Below are positions 24,860 to 32,745 of a DNA stretch of 64,000 bases, piece after piece; position 1 is the first letter of the stretch; every line of letters starts with the position of its first letter. The DNA is from JADJPG01 sp964491875 (GTDB lineage: Bacteria > Verrucomicrobiota > Verrucomicrobiia > Limisphaerales > JADJPG01). Where the stretch lies: NCBI GenBank assembly GCA_964491875.1, contig CAZBIC010000007.1, forward strand, positions 1 through 64,000, in the 5' to 3' direction. The notes beneath the pieces are model-generated. The model did no database searches, was not told where the DNA came from, and worked only from the letters and a program-made list of their open reading frames with translations. The translations under genes were made by a program, and so were the position numbers.

Positions 24860-25750
24860 ATGTCGATCGAGGACCTGAAACGATTCGAGATTCCCGGACG
24901 GGTCAGCGTGCTCGAAGGCAACGGAGGATTGCCCAAGCTGGAGGTCACGACTGACGCGAGCAGCGCCGAGATTTACCTGCACGGCGCGCACGTCACCGAC
25001 TTCAAGAAACGCGGCGAACCTTCCCTGCTCTTCACCAGCCAATGCAGCCGGTTCGAATCCGGCCAGCCCATCCGCGGCGGCGTTCCGATCATCTTCCCGT
25101 GGTTCGGTGCGCGCGACGGCGAAGGCGCCCATGGCTTCGCGCGCAACGTGAGCTGGTTGTTGCATGAAACCACGTCCACCCCTCATGGCGGCGTGAGCCT
25201 GCGCTTCGCCTTTCCCGGGGCAAGGCAGAGCGCCTTGTGGCCGTCGTTCTCGGCCTATTACACCGTCACCGTCACGGACCGGCTCACGCTCGAACTGGTC
25301 CTTACGAACACCGCTCCCGGCCAGAACCTCACGCTCGAAAACTGCCTGCACACCTACTTCACCGTCGGCGAGATCAGCGCCGTTTCGGTCCATGGGCTTA
25401 CTGGGGTCACCTACCTCGACAAGGTGGACGGCTTCGCACCAAAGACTGAGAGCAACGACGCCATTCGCGTATCGTCTGAAGTAGACCGCGTTTATTTGAA
25501 CACGCCGGCGGTGGCGGAGATTCGCGACCCCAGTCTCGGAAGGAAGATCCTCGTCGAGAAATTCGGCGGCGCCGCGACGGTGGTTTGGAATCCGTGGATC
25601 GCCAAGTCACAGCAACTCTCCGACTTCGGCAACGAGGAATATCTGCGGATGATCTGCGTGGAATCCGGAAATGTCGCCGCGCACAAGGTGACGCTGGCTC
25701 CGGGAGAATCGACCCTCCTTCGGGTCGATCTGAGCTCAACCCGCCTTTGA
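24860..25750 (+). CDS. D-hexose-6-phosphate mutarotase (YeaD/aldose-1-epimerase family)
   Basis: 296 residues with the galactose-mutarotase beta-sandwich fold. Family motifs are GAHVTDFK near 35, FESGQPIRGGVPIIFPWFG, HGFARNVSW (catalytic-type His), LENCLHTYFTVGEI, VVWNPW and the acidic EEYLRMICVESGNV. YeaD-like enzymes interconvert anomers of glucose-6-phosphate. The gene ends tail-to-tail with the CDF transporter, the two coding regions overlapping by 15 nt. Confidence 0.9.
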   Translation: MSIEDLKRFEIPGRVSVLEGNGGLPKLEVTTDASSAEIYLHGAHVTDFKKRGEPSLLFTSQCSRFESGQPIRGGVPIIFPWFGARDGEGAHGFARNVSWLLHETTSTPHGGVSLRFAFPGARQSALWPSFSAYYTVTVTDRLTLELVLTNTAPGQNLTLENCLHTYFTVGEISAVSVHGLTGVTYLDKVDGFAPKTESNDAIRVSSEVDRVYLNTPAVAEIRDPSLGRKILVEKFGGAATVVWNPWIAKSQQLSDFGNEEYLRMICVESGNVAAHKVTLAPGESTLLRVDLSSTRL

Positions 25751-26632
25751 AGCGACACCACGCGGCTGGGCGGGCTCGATGTGAACCGTCACGTCGTTGA
25801 TGCGATGTTGAGAGGCAAGCAGCTGATCCTTCACCCGATGCGCGATCTCGTGTCCGCGCCGCACGCTTAAATCGCCATTCACCACCACGTGAATGTCGAG
25901 CGAGAGATGCAGGCCGACCTTCCGGATACGGCACTTCTCAATGTCGATGACGCCATCAACTCCTGCGGCAAGCCGGCGCACGGCGGCAACCGTGTCCGGC
26001 GCCACCGTGGCATCCATGATTTCATCCATTGCCGCCCGAAGCAGCCGAAAGCCGTTCCACGCAATCACGCCGCAGGCCAGCAACGCCGCCCAGTCATCCG
26101 CGCTTTCGTAACCCGGCCCGCCAATTAGCGCGATGGTGATGCCGACAAACGCCGCCGCCGAGGTCAGCGCATCCGAGCGATGATGCCACGCATCGCTCTT
26201 CAACGCGGTGCTTTCGATGGAACTTCCCGCCTTGAACGCGAGACGAAACATCGTTTCCTTGATCACAATCACCACCAGCAACACCGGCAGCGTGAACCAG
26301 TGCGGCGCCTGGTGCGGTGTCATGATCTCGCGCACGCTTTGCACCGCGATGAGCAGCGCCGCGCCAAGCAGGAGCATCGAGACGGTGATGCTGGCGAGGG
26401 ATTCCGCCTTGCCGTGACCATAGGGATGATTCTCGTCCGCCGGAATGACCGCCACGCGCAATCCGCCCCACACGACCACGGAGCTGAAGATGTCCGCCGT
26501 GGATTCGATCCCGTCGGCGATGAGAACGTAGGAATTGCCGATGATGCCCGCCGCGATCTTGATCGCCGCAAGGAACGAGTTGATCACCAGCGCGAGCTTG
26601 GAGAGGCGCAATCCTGTTTCAACGCTGGCCAT
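25736..26632 (-). CDS. Cation diffusion facilitator (CDF) metal transporter
   Basis: 298 residues. Six TM segments are expected; visible ones include LALVINSFLAAIKIAAGIIG, ITVSMLLLGAALLIAVQ, FTLPVLLVVIVIKETMF and ALTSAAAFVGITIALIG. The metal site has ADGIESTAD in TM2, DENHPYGHGKAES in the loop and SDAWHHRSDALTS in TM5 (HxxxD). The C-terminal ferredoxin-like cytoplasmic domain ends HINDVTVHIEP. It exports divalent cations (Zn, Fe, Co or Ni) by proton antiport. It lies 33 nt after the universal stress protein gene, in the same direction as larB-larC. Confidence 0.92.
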   Translation of the reverse strand: MASVETGLRLSKLALVINSFLAAIKIAAGIIGNSYVLIADGIESTADIFSSVVVWGGLRVAVIPADENHPYGHGKAESLASITVSMLLLGAALLIAVQSVREIMTPHQAPHWFTLPVLLVVIVIKETMFRLAFKAGSSIESTALKSDAWHHRSDALTSAAAFVGITIALIGGPGYESADDWAALLACGVIAWNGFRLLRAAMDEIMDATVAPDTVAAVRRLAAGVDGVIDIEKCRIRKVGLHLSLDIHVVVNGDLSVRRGHEIAHRVKDQLLASQHRINDVTVHIEPAQPRGVASKAG

Positions 26633-26665
26633 GTTTGCGCGCTCCAGTTTCGGATACCGAAACGC

Positions 26666-27595
26666 TCAGCTCTTCCGGACAATCTCCACCGAGCAATGCG
26701 CCCGACCCGCCACCGCTGACGCCATGGTGCCCAGCGCGAGTCGCCCGCCGTGATGCAAACCGCGTGCGCCGAGAAAAATCGCGTCCGCTTCCCACGTCTC
26801 CGCCTGCGCGAGCAGTTCGTGCTTCGGATCGCCGGTGAGCAACTGGGTTTCGACGGAAAGCCCGGCATCGCTCAGCACCTTCGCCGAATGTTCGAGCATG
26901 CGAAGCATTGCTTCTCGGGTCGCCGTGTCGTTTTCGCGCACCCATTGGCCCGCGACGGATTCAGGCCAGGCAATCGCCGTCTCCAAACGCGCGTCCACCA
27001 CCGCGGTGACGCGGAACTCGCTGAACTCCGGCCACACCCGCGACGCAACCGCGCGCACCGACGCCAGCGAATCGGCCGAGCCATCCACGGCCACCACCAC
27101 GCGAGTGCGTGAGTGATGCGGATGTTTGCGCGGACGGGAAATGCGAACCGAGCAAGGCGACTCCGCCGCGACCTTTTGCGACACGCTGCCCAGGAAGAAT
27201 CGTTCCAGCACAGACCGGCCGTGGGAACCGAGCGCGACGAGATCCGCCTTCCACTCCGCCGCCTTGCTCAACACTCCCCACGCCGGCGAATCTGCGACCG
27301 CGAACGATTCCACCTTCCACTTGGGATGCAGTGTCTTGAGCCGTTCAGCTGCGCGGGCGGACATCGCCTTCGCCGTTTCCAGGACTTGCATCGCCTGCTC
27401 GCGCGCCTTGCGCACGGCCTGCGAATTCGCCGCCGGAAAATCCGGCTGCGGCCCGGCGGGATTCGATGGCAGCCAGACATCGGCGACCGAAATCACCGCC
27501 GCGTCCATCTCGGGGGGCAACCCCGCCTTGGCGAGATCTTCAATCGCCGCCTCGGCACAGGGCGAACCGTCGTATGCAATCAGCAGTCGTTTCAT
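26666..27595 (-). CDS. Universal stress protein with two UspA domains
   Basis: 309 residues. Domain 1 (1-150) starts MKRLLIAYDGSPCAEAAIED and ends ALGSHGRSVLERFFLGSVSQKVA, a Usp ATP-binding motif. Domain 2 (about 160-309) starts TRVVVAVDGSADSLASVRAV and ends FLGARGLHHGGRLALGTMASAVAG, with a slightly altered G-x2-G-x9-G site. Tandem Usp proteins bind ATP and support stress survival. The gene lies 33 nt before the CDF transporter. Confidence 0.92.
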   Translation of the reverse strand: MKRLLIAYDGSPCAEAAIEDLAKAGLPPEMDAAVISVADVWLPSNPAGPQPDFPAANSQAVRKAREQAMQVLETAKAMSARAAERLKTLHPKWKVESFAVADSPAWGVLSKAAEWKADLVALGSHGRSVLERFFLGSVSQKVAAESPCSVRISRPRKHPHHSRTRVVVAVDGSADSLASVRAVASRVWPEFSEFRVTAVVDARLETAIAWPESVAGQWVRENDTATREAMLRMLEHSAKVLSDAGLSVETQLLTGDPKHELLAQAETWEADAIFLGARGLHHGGRLALGTMASAVAGRAHCSVEIVRKS

Positions 27596-27686
27596 AGTTT
27601 AATTTCGCCTCTCCGCTTCCAACCGGCTTCGCTTCCATTGGGAAAGCCATGACGCCCGTTGGCGAAGGCTGCCCCAGAGCCAGCGC

Positions 27687-27941
27687 CTAGTTCCCCGCCA
27701 CCGGAATCGATTCGTCGATGAGCAGGATCGGTATGCCAGCGCAGATCGGATAAACGAACTGACCGTCTTTGCGCAACAAACCGCCGTCGCAAGGGCGCGT
27801 CACCGGTTTACCAGCGCGGTTCAGCAGGCTGTTCTTCGCGATCTGATCGTTCAGGCGTTGGAGCAGACTTCCCTCCGCCAGCGTCAGCGGCTGGCGGGTC
27901 TCCGGGCAGCACAAGATTTTCAACAAGTCGGCGTCAATCAT
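27687..27941 (-). CDS. Trm112-like small protein
   Basis: 84 residues: MIDADLLKILCCPETRQPL at the N-terminus and the Trm112 tail FVYPICAGIPILLIDESIPV. Trm112/UPF0434 proteins are zinc-ribbon partners or activators of methyltransferases. Here only some of the zinc cysteines are recognisable (Cys11/12, Cys45, Cys62), so metal binding is uncertain. It lies 19 nt downstream of larC and so may be co-transcribed with the Lar genes. Confidence 0.8.
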   Translation of the reverse strand: MIDADLLKILCCPETRQPLTLAEGSLLQRLNDQIAKNSLLNRAGKPVTRPCDGGLLRKDGQFVYPICAGIPILLIDESIPVAGN

Positions 27942-27960
27942 AAGTCGAATTCAAAAAGGA

Positions 27961-29316
27961 TTAGTTCGTGCTCGCGCGGACGGCGGCTTCGTAAACGGAT
28001 TTCAACGGGACGTTCGCCTGTTCCGCGAGGCGTTTGCAAGACTCGTGCTCCGGCGAAGCCTGCACAATCTTCCCGTCCAGCTTGCCCAGCTTCACCTGCA
28101 CTTCACCATAAACCGTCTTCACCGTCGTAAATTCACGACGCAGTTTCCGGCGCTCCGCGATGTGGCGGCGGACGCCGAAGGCCGAAGTCTCGCGCAGCAT
28201 CAGCGCGGTGAAACGATCCGCATCGGATTCAGCACACAACACCGAGAGCAGCACGCCCGGCCGGTTCTTCTTCATCTGAATCGGTGTGTGGAACACATCG
28301 AGCGCGCCGGCGGCCAGCGCCTTTTCGACAAACGCGCCGAGAATCTCCGCGTTGATGTCATCGAGATTCGTTTCCAGCACCGCGATGGTGTCCGTCTCCC
28401 AATCGTGCGCGGCGGAAGCCTCCGTTGTTTCGCCGAGTACCGCGCGCAACACGTTCGGCCGCGTCTTGTTCTCGCGCATGCCGAGGCCGTAACCAATCTT
28501 CGTCGCGGTCAGGTCGCGCATCGGACCAAAGCTTTCCACCAGTTCCGCGAGTAGCGCCGCGCCAGTCGGCGTCACGAGTTCATGCGGTTCATCGCACTGC
28601 GCGACGGGGATGCCGCGTGCGCCGAGAATCTCCAGCGTCGCGGGTGTGGGAACCGGAAACCGCCCGTGCGCGCACTTCACCCAGCCCGTGCCTTCGACCA
28701 CGGTGGCCGCGAGCACGCGAGGTTTGCCGAGCAGTTCCAGACCAACGCACGCGCCCACGATGTCCACGATGGAATCAATCGCGCCGACCTCATGAAAGTG
28801 AACCTGCTCCGGCGGCTTGCCGTGGATCTTCCCCTCCGCCACCGCCACGCGACGGAAGACGCCAATCGACTTTTCCTTCACCCACGCCGAAAGCTTGCTG
28901 CGCTGAATCAGTTGCTCGATGTCCGCAAACGTCCGTTCGTGATGATGATGCTCGTGCGCGTGGCTGTGACTGTGCCCGCCATGCTCGTGGCTGTGCTCGT
29001 GTGAATGAGAATGTTCGTGCCCGGCTTCACCATGAGGATGTTGATGCCCGTGATAATGATCATGCGCATGCTCGTGTTTATGATCGCCATGGTCATGGTC
29101 GTGATCACAGCAAGCATCGTCCTCCACATGAACATCGAACTTCGTTCCCGCGACGTGCGAGCGTTGCTGACGCGACGTGTGCAGGTGGTATCCACCGACG
29201 CCAAGCTTTTCCAACTCGTGTTCCAGTTGGTGAAAATCCACGCCTACATCCAGCAGCGCGCCAATGAACATGTCACCGCTGATGCCGCTGAAAATATCGA
29301 GATACAACGTTTTCAT
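27961..29316 (-). CDS. larC: Nickel-pincer cofactor biosynthesis protein LarC
   Basis: 451 residues from ATG 29316 (MKTLYLDIFSGISGDM), the family start; the longer frame to 29496 overlaps larB. LarC inserts nickel into the pyridinium dithiocarboxylate cofactor (CTP-dependent in the studied enzyme). Visible motifs are SGISGDMFIGALLDVG, VHFHEVGAIDSIVDIVG, LVTPTGAALLAEL and LETNLDDINAEILG. Residues 71-126 hold 27 histidines with Asp/Glu, a likely nickel-storage loop inserted after the first domain. It lies 14 nt after larB. larE and larA are not in this window, so cofactor completion and the client enzyme must be elsewhere. Confidence 0.95.
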   Translation of the reverse strand: MKTLYLDIFSGISGDMFIGALLDVGVDFHQLEHELEKLGVGGYHLHTSRQQRSHVAGTKFDVHVEDDACCDHDHDHGDHKHEHAHDHYHGHQHPHGEAGHEHSHSHEHSHEHGGHSHSHAHEHHHHERTFADIEQLIQRSKLSAWVKEKSIGVFRRVAVAEGKIHGKPPEQVHFHEVGAIDSIVDIVGACVGLELLGKPRVLAATVVEGTGWVKCAHGRFPVPTPATLEILGARGIPVAQCDEPHELVTPTGAALLAELVESFGPMRDLTATKIGYGLGMRENKTRPNVLRAVLGETTEASAAHDWETDTIAVLETNLDDINAEILGAFVEKALAAGALDVFHTPIQMKKNRPGVLLSVLCAESDADRFTALMLRETSAFGVRRHIAERRKLRREFTTVKTVYGEVQVKLGKLDGKIVQASPEHESCKRLAEQANVPLKSVYEAAVRASTN

Positions 29317-29330
29317 TGCTGAATGGAAAT

Positions 29331-30287
29331 CTACTTTCGCACCGCACGCGGCTTCCGGGTGATTCCGTTGCGCGCCGCGCTCGCAGCGCTGGCAGCTTGC
29401 CCAACCGCTCCAGCAGCCAGCGTATTCATCTGGCTCGCGGCGTAACCGGCGCCGAAGCCGTTGTCGATGTTCACCACCGTCATGCCGCTGCTGCAACTGC
29501 TCAACATGCCGAAGAGCGCCGTCAAGCCACGTAAGTTCGTGCCGTATCCGATGCTCGTCGGCACCGCGATGACCGGACGCGCGACCAGTCCGGCGACCAC
29601 ACCCGGCAGCGCGCCTTCCATTCCGGCCACCGCCACGATGACGTTCGCCTGCTGGATCAAATCGAGGCGAGAGAGCAATCGATGCAATCCCGCCACGCCA
29701 ACATCGTAGATGCGCTCGACGCGATTGCCCATGATGTCCGCCGTCACCGCCGCTTCCTCCGCGACCGGCAGATCACTCGTCCCGGCCGCAAGCACGGCGA
29801 TAAAGCCCGGGCGCTTCGGCAGCGGAACTTTCTCAAAGGTCACGCATCGCGCCTGTTCGTGGTGAACGATCCCTTTCAATTTCTTGCGCAGCGCACGGAC
29901 GTGTCCCTCGTTCACGCGCGTGGCGAGAAAACGTTCCTCGCGCTTGCCCAGCTGCGCGGCGATGCCGGCAACCTGAGCGGGCGTCTTGCCTTCCGCGTAG
30001 ATGACTTCGGGAAATCCTTTGCGCAACGACCGATGAATATCGACGCGTGCGTAGCCTAAATCCACCAACGGTGCCGCTTGAAAAGCGCGCAGGACCTCGT
30101 CGCGCGAGGTTCCGCCCGCGAGAAAGGCATCGAGCAAGGCAATGGCTTCGTTTGCTGTCACGCGCGGAGACTGCCACGCGTCCGGAGCAGGGTCACGCGG
30201 AAATCCCGCTGCTTCCGAAGTTGCATTCCGCATCCGGCGAACTATCGGTTGAGCAGTGGCAAATCCCACCGATAACCGGTGGAGCAT
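29331..30287 (-). CDS. larB: Nickel-pincer cofactor biosynthesis protein LarB
   Basis: About 300-318 residues of the LarB/AIR-carboxylase-like family, which carboxylates and hydrolyses nicotinic acid adenine dinucleotide as the first step of the cofactor pathway. Motifs are LGYARVDIHRSLRKGFPEVI, GKTPAQVAGIAAQL, LAAGTSDLPVAEEAAVTAD and AVPTSIGYGTNLRGLTALF. The start is uncertain: ATG 30287 or the internal ATG 30233 (MRNATSEAAGF); neither has a Shine-Dalgarno. It is upstream of and probably coupled to larC. The C-terminus has an unusual Ala-rich then basic tail (ITRKPRAVRK). Confidence 0.93.
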   Translation of the reverse strand: MLHRLSVGFATAQPIVRRMRNATSEAAGFPRDPAPDAWQSPRVTANEAIALLDAFLAGGTSRDEVLRAFQAAPLVDLGYARVDIHRSLRKGFPEVIYAEGKTPAQVAGIAAQLGKREERFLATRVNEGHVRALRKKLKGIVHHEQARCVTFEKVPLPKRPGFIAVLAAGTSDLPVAEEAAVTADIMGNRVERIYDVGVAGLHRLLSRLDLIQQANVIVAVAGMEGALPGVVAGLVARPVIAVPTSIGYGTNLRGLTALFGMLSSCSSGMTVVNIDNGFGAGYAASQMNTLAAGAVGQAASAASAARNGITRKPRAVRK

Positions 30288-30340
30288 GGGAATGCGGGTT
30301 GACTGCCGAAGCCTAGTCCGCCAACCCTCGCCCGGTTCGA

Positions 30341-30769
30341 ATGAACGAAAAGAAGCAAAGACGACGAAAGCCGACGCCGCGAGCGCTTGAACTACGGTCC
30401 CAGTTGCTCATGGTGCGCGAGGCGCTGCTCGACCTGCACAAGGCGCTGGTGGAATCCGAACGCGCCAGCTACGAGCAAACGATGGGGCAGGTGCAATCCG
30501 CCAACCATCTGCTCAAGCTGCTCACGGATGATCCCTGGTTCGCGTGGCTGCATCCGCTGTCGCTGCTCATCGTCTCCATTGATGAAGCCCTAGAAGATTC
30601 CAACTCCGTCAACATCCGAACTGCCACCGCCCTGATCAAAAGCACACGAGAACTGCTGGTTGCCTCCGAGGAAGGCGATGGTTTCGCCGGCCATTACTAC
30701 ATCGCTCTCCAGCGCGATGCGGACGTGATCATGGCTCATTCCGACGCGACGAAGCTCCTGCCCAAGTAA
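30341..30769 (+). CDS. Conserved hypothetical helical protein
   Basis: 142 residues, no signal or TM. The N-terminus is basic (MNEKKQRRRKPTPRALELRS). The rest is predicted helical with LRSQLLMVREALLDLHKALVESERASYE, QSANHLLKLLTDDPWFAWLHPLS and GHYYIALQRDADVIMAHSD. I have seen the general pattern in proteobacterial hypotheticals but cannot name a function. It is divergent from larB and separated by 73 nt from the serine hydrolase gene. Confidence 0.75.
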   Translation: MNEKKQRRRKPTPRALELRSQLLMVREALLDLHKALVESERASYEQTMGQVQSANHLLKLLTDDPWFAWLHPLSLLIVSIDEALEDSNSVNIRTATALIKSTRELLVASEEGDGFAGHYYIALQRDADVIMAHSDATKLLPK

Positions 30770-30842
30770 CGGCGCAGCTCGCCCGGAAACGCCGTGAACA
30801 GCGTGTAACCAATCCCCGCCCGGCTGCGTCCATTCGAGCGTG

Positions 30843-32147
30843 ATGATGCGTATCCTAGTCACTTGTTCTCTCCGCGCGTTCGCTATCGCTGGCACGCTTC
30901 TCGTTTGGCTCACTGGTGTCTCGGAGAGCCTGGCGCAGACCTACGACTTCACCGCCGCCAAGGCTCATCTCGAATCGAATCTCGATCTCTACGGTCCCCG
31001 CGGCGTGGTGGCGATTGTGGAACAACGGGGCCGTGGTGAAACCTTTCGCTTTGAGGGCACCACCGGAGCTCCGGCGCTTCAACTGACCGACAACACCAAA
31101 GTCGCGATCGCCTCCGCGACTAAATGGTATTCCGGCGCCATCGTGCTCAAGGTGGCGGAGCTCGGATACTTCCGACTGGACGACCGCGTCGGCCGTTACC
31201 TGCCGATCTTCGATCAACAAGGCAAAGGCGACATCACCATCCGGCAATGTTTCGCGATGAACAGCGGGCTCTCCCTCCGCGATCCGGATTACGAGATCGA
31301 TTCCACCCTGACGCTCGCGCAGTCCGTCAACCTCATCGCTTCGAACGCACCGATTGTTTTTCCGCCCGGCACCCAGCTCGATTACGAAGGCGACGGCATG
31401 CAGACCGTCGGAAGAATCTGCGAAGTCGTCACCGGCAAGGACTGGCGAACGCTCGCGCGCGAGCTCTTGTTCGAACCGCTGGGCATGACGAACTCCGACT
31501 ACGAGACGTTTGGCTTGAACCCGGCGATCGCCGGCGGCGCGCGGTCGACGGCGCAAGATTACCTAAAATTCCTCCGCATGGTTCTCAACAACGGGCTCGC
31601 GGAAAATGGCCGGCCCGTTCTCGCCAGTCGCAGCATTCAGGAGTTCTTCAAGAACCAGACTTACGGTCTGCCCGAGTATTACAGTCCCGCGCCAGCCTCA
31701 CTCTTTTACGCCTACAATCAGCGGCCAGATTACGGCATGGGCTCGTGGATCTTCGCGCAGAATCCGACCAATCTCGTCGTCGAGGAAGTGGCGAGCCCCG
31801 GAGCATTCGGCACCTGCCCGTGGGTCGACCGCAAACGGGGCCTCTGCGGCATCATCTTCATGCTCGGCCTCACGGGCTTTCAAACCACCGGCAACAACGA
31901 CCTGCGCTTCATGGACGCCATCCGCCGCGAGATCGATGCGAAAGGTCTCCCGCCGCAATCCACTCCCACGCCGCTGACGGCCTCGAAAACCGGCGACTAT
32001 CTGCGCATCGAATGGGGCGGTGACGGGAGCCTGCAAGTCTCGACGAATCTCAGCGAATGGATTCCTCTACCTTGGAGCTACAGCCCGTTCCTTGAATCGA
32101 CTCGCGGCTCCGCGGCGCCCAGCCAGTTCTATCGCGTGATCCGTTGA
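30843..32147 (+). CDS. Secreted serine hydrolase, beta-lactamase class C fold
   Basis: About 434 residues; ATG 30843 or 30846 follow an in-frame GTG at 30840. The signal peptide (RAFAIAGTLLVWLTGVSESLAQ) is followed by a beta-lactamase/esterase domain. The S-x-x-K motif SATK is at 92-95 (numbered from the GTG at 30840). The second-motif Tyr is in LDYEGDG, where most relatives have Y-S/A-N. The family includes penicillin-binding-protein-like esterases and D-Ala-D-Ala peptidases; the substrate is unknown. The last about 65 residues form an extra module ending in SQFYRVIR, like several other exported proteins here. Downstream is the rhodanese, 55 nt on. Confidence 0.88.
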   Translation: MMRILVTCSLRAFAIAGTLLVWLTGVSESLAQTYDFTAAKAHLESNLDLYGPRGVVAIVEQRGRGETFRFEGTTGAPALQLTDNTKVAIASATKWYSGAIVLKVAELGYFRLDDRVGRYLPIFDQQGKGDITIRQCFAMNSGLSLRDPDYEIDSTLTLAQSVNLIASNAPIVFPPGTQLDYEGDGMQTVGRICEVVTGKDWRTLARELLFEPLGMTNSDYETFGLNPAIAGGARSTAQDYLKFLRMVLNNGLAENGRPVLASRSIQEFFKNQTYGLPEYYSPAPASLFYAYNQRPDYGMGSWIFAQNPTNLVVEEVASPGAFGTCPWVDRKRGLCGIIFMLGLTGFQTTGNNDLRFMDAIRREIDAKGLPPQSTPTPLTASKTGDYLRIEWGGDGSLQVSTNLSEWIPLPWSYSPFLESTRGSAAPSQFYRVIR

Positions 32148-32202
32148 ACGATAAGTTCCGCACTGGCGAATATCCGACCTCGGCGCTAGCGTCCAACCAC
32201 GC

Positions 32203-32622
32203 ATGCTGAAACTGATGAACATCCGAATCATTCTCCTGCTCGTCGTCGCCTTGATCTCACCTGCTCTCGCGCGCGCGGCCGAAACACCGGCTCCTGCGAC
32301 GACCGCCGTGAAGCGGGTGAACATCGACGAGTATGAGAAGCTGCGCACTGGCACGAACGTCGTCATACTCGATGTGCGCAGCGCGGCGGAGTTTGAAAAG
32401 GGCCACATCCCCGGCGCCATCAACATCGACATCAATTCTTCACGCTTCGCGGAGCAGACCGCTCAGCTCGACAAGTCGAAGACGTATCTCGTCAACTGCG
32501 CCGTCGGCATGCGGAGCGCGCGCGCCTGCAAGAAACTGGAATCGTCCGGCTTCAAAGCGCTTTACGATCTCGCACCCGGCTTCGATGGCTGGAAGAAAGC
32601 CGGCAAGCCCGTCCAGAAGTAG
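32203..32622 (+). CDS. Exported single-domain rhodanese
   Basis: 139 residues: signal peptide (IRIILLLVVALISPALARAA), then one rhodanese domain with VVILDVRSAAEFEKGHIPGAINI and active-site Cys99 in VNCAVGMRSARA, ending YDLAPGFDGWKKAGKP. Periplasmic rhodaneses take part in sulfur transfer or redox protection. The active-site loop length fits sulfurtransferase rather than phosphatase function. Confidence 0.92.
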   Translation: MLKLMNIRIILLLVVALISPALARAAETPAPATTAVKRVNIDEYEKLRTGTNVVILDVRSAAEFEKGHIPGAINIDINSSRFAEQTAQLDKSKTYLVNCAVGMRSARACKKLESSGFKALYDLAPGFDGWKKAGKPVQK

Positions 32623-32692
32623 CGTGCGTCGCCGCGAGATTCGTGTCGCGTCCGCCCTTGAGCCGACGCCGCGCCTGCCGTTTTAGTGGAGT

Positions 32693-32715
32693 CGACGTTT
32701 CGTGTCGAAACGTCG
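32693..32715. repeat. Perfect 10-bp hairpin upstream of the CotH gene
   Basis: CGACGTTTCG TGT CGAAACGTCG, a perfect stem with a 3-nt loop, 30 nt before the CotH ATG. There is no T-tract, so it is not an intrinsic terminator; it may be an operator, an mRNA structure or part of a dispersed repeat. Confidence 0.55.
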
Positions 32716-32745
32716 CACGGTTTCGATGGACCGAATCGTTCGCGG

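Noticed and set aside
28930..29110. Tandem-repeat-like DNA that at first looks like a small repeat array
   Set aside because: It is coding sequence for the His-rich loop of LarC in frame; no spacer structure, so not CRISPR.
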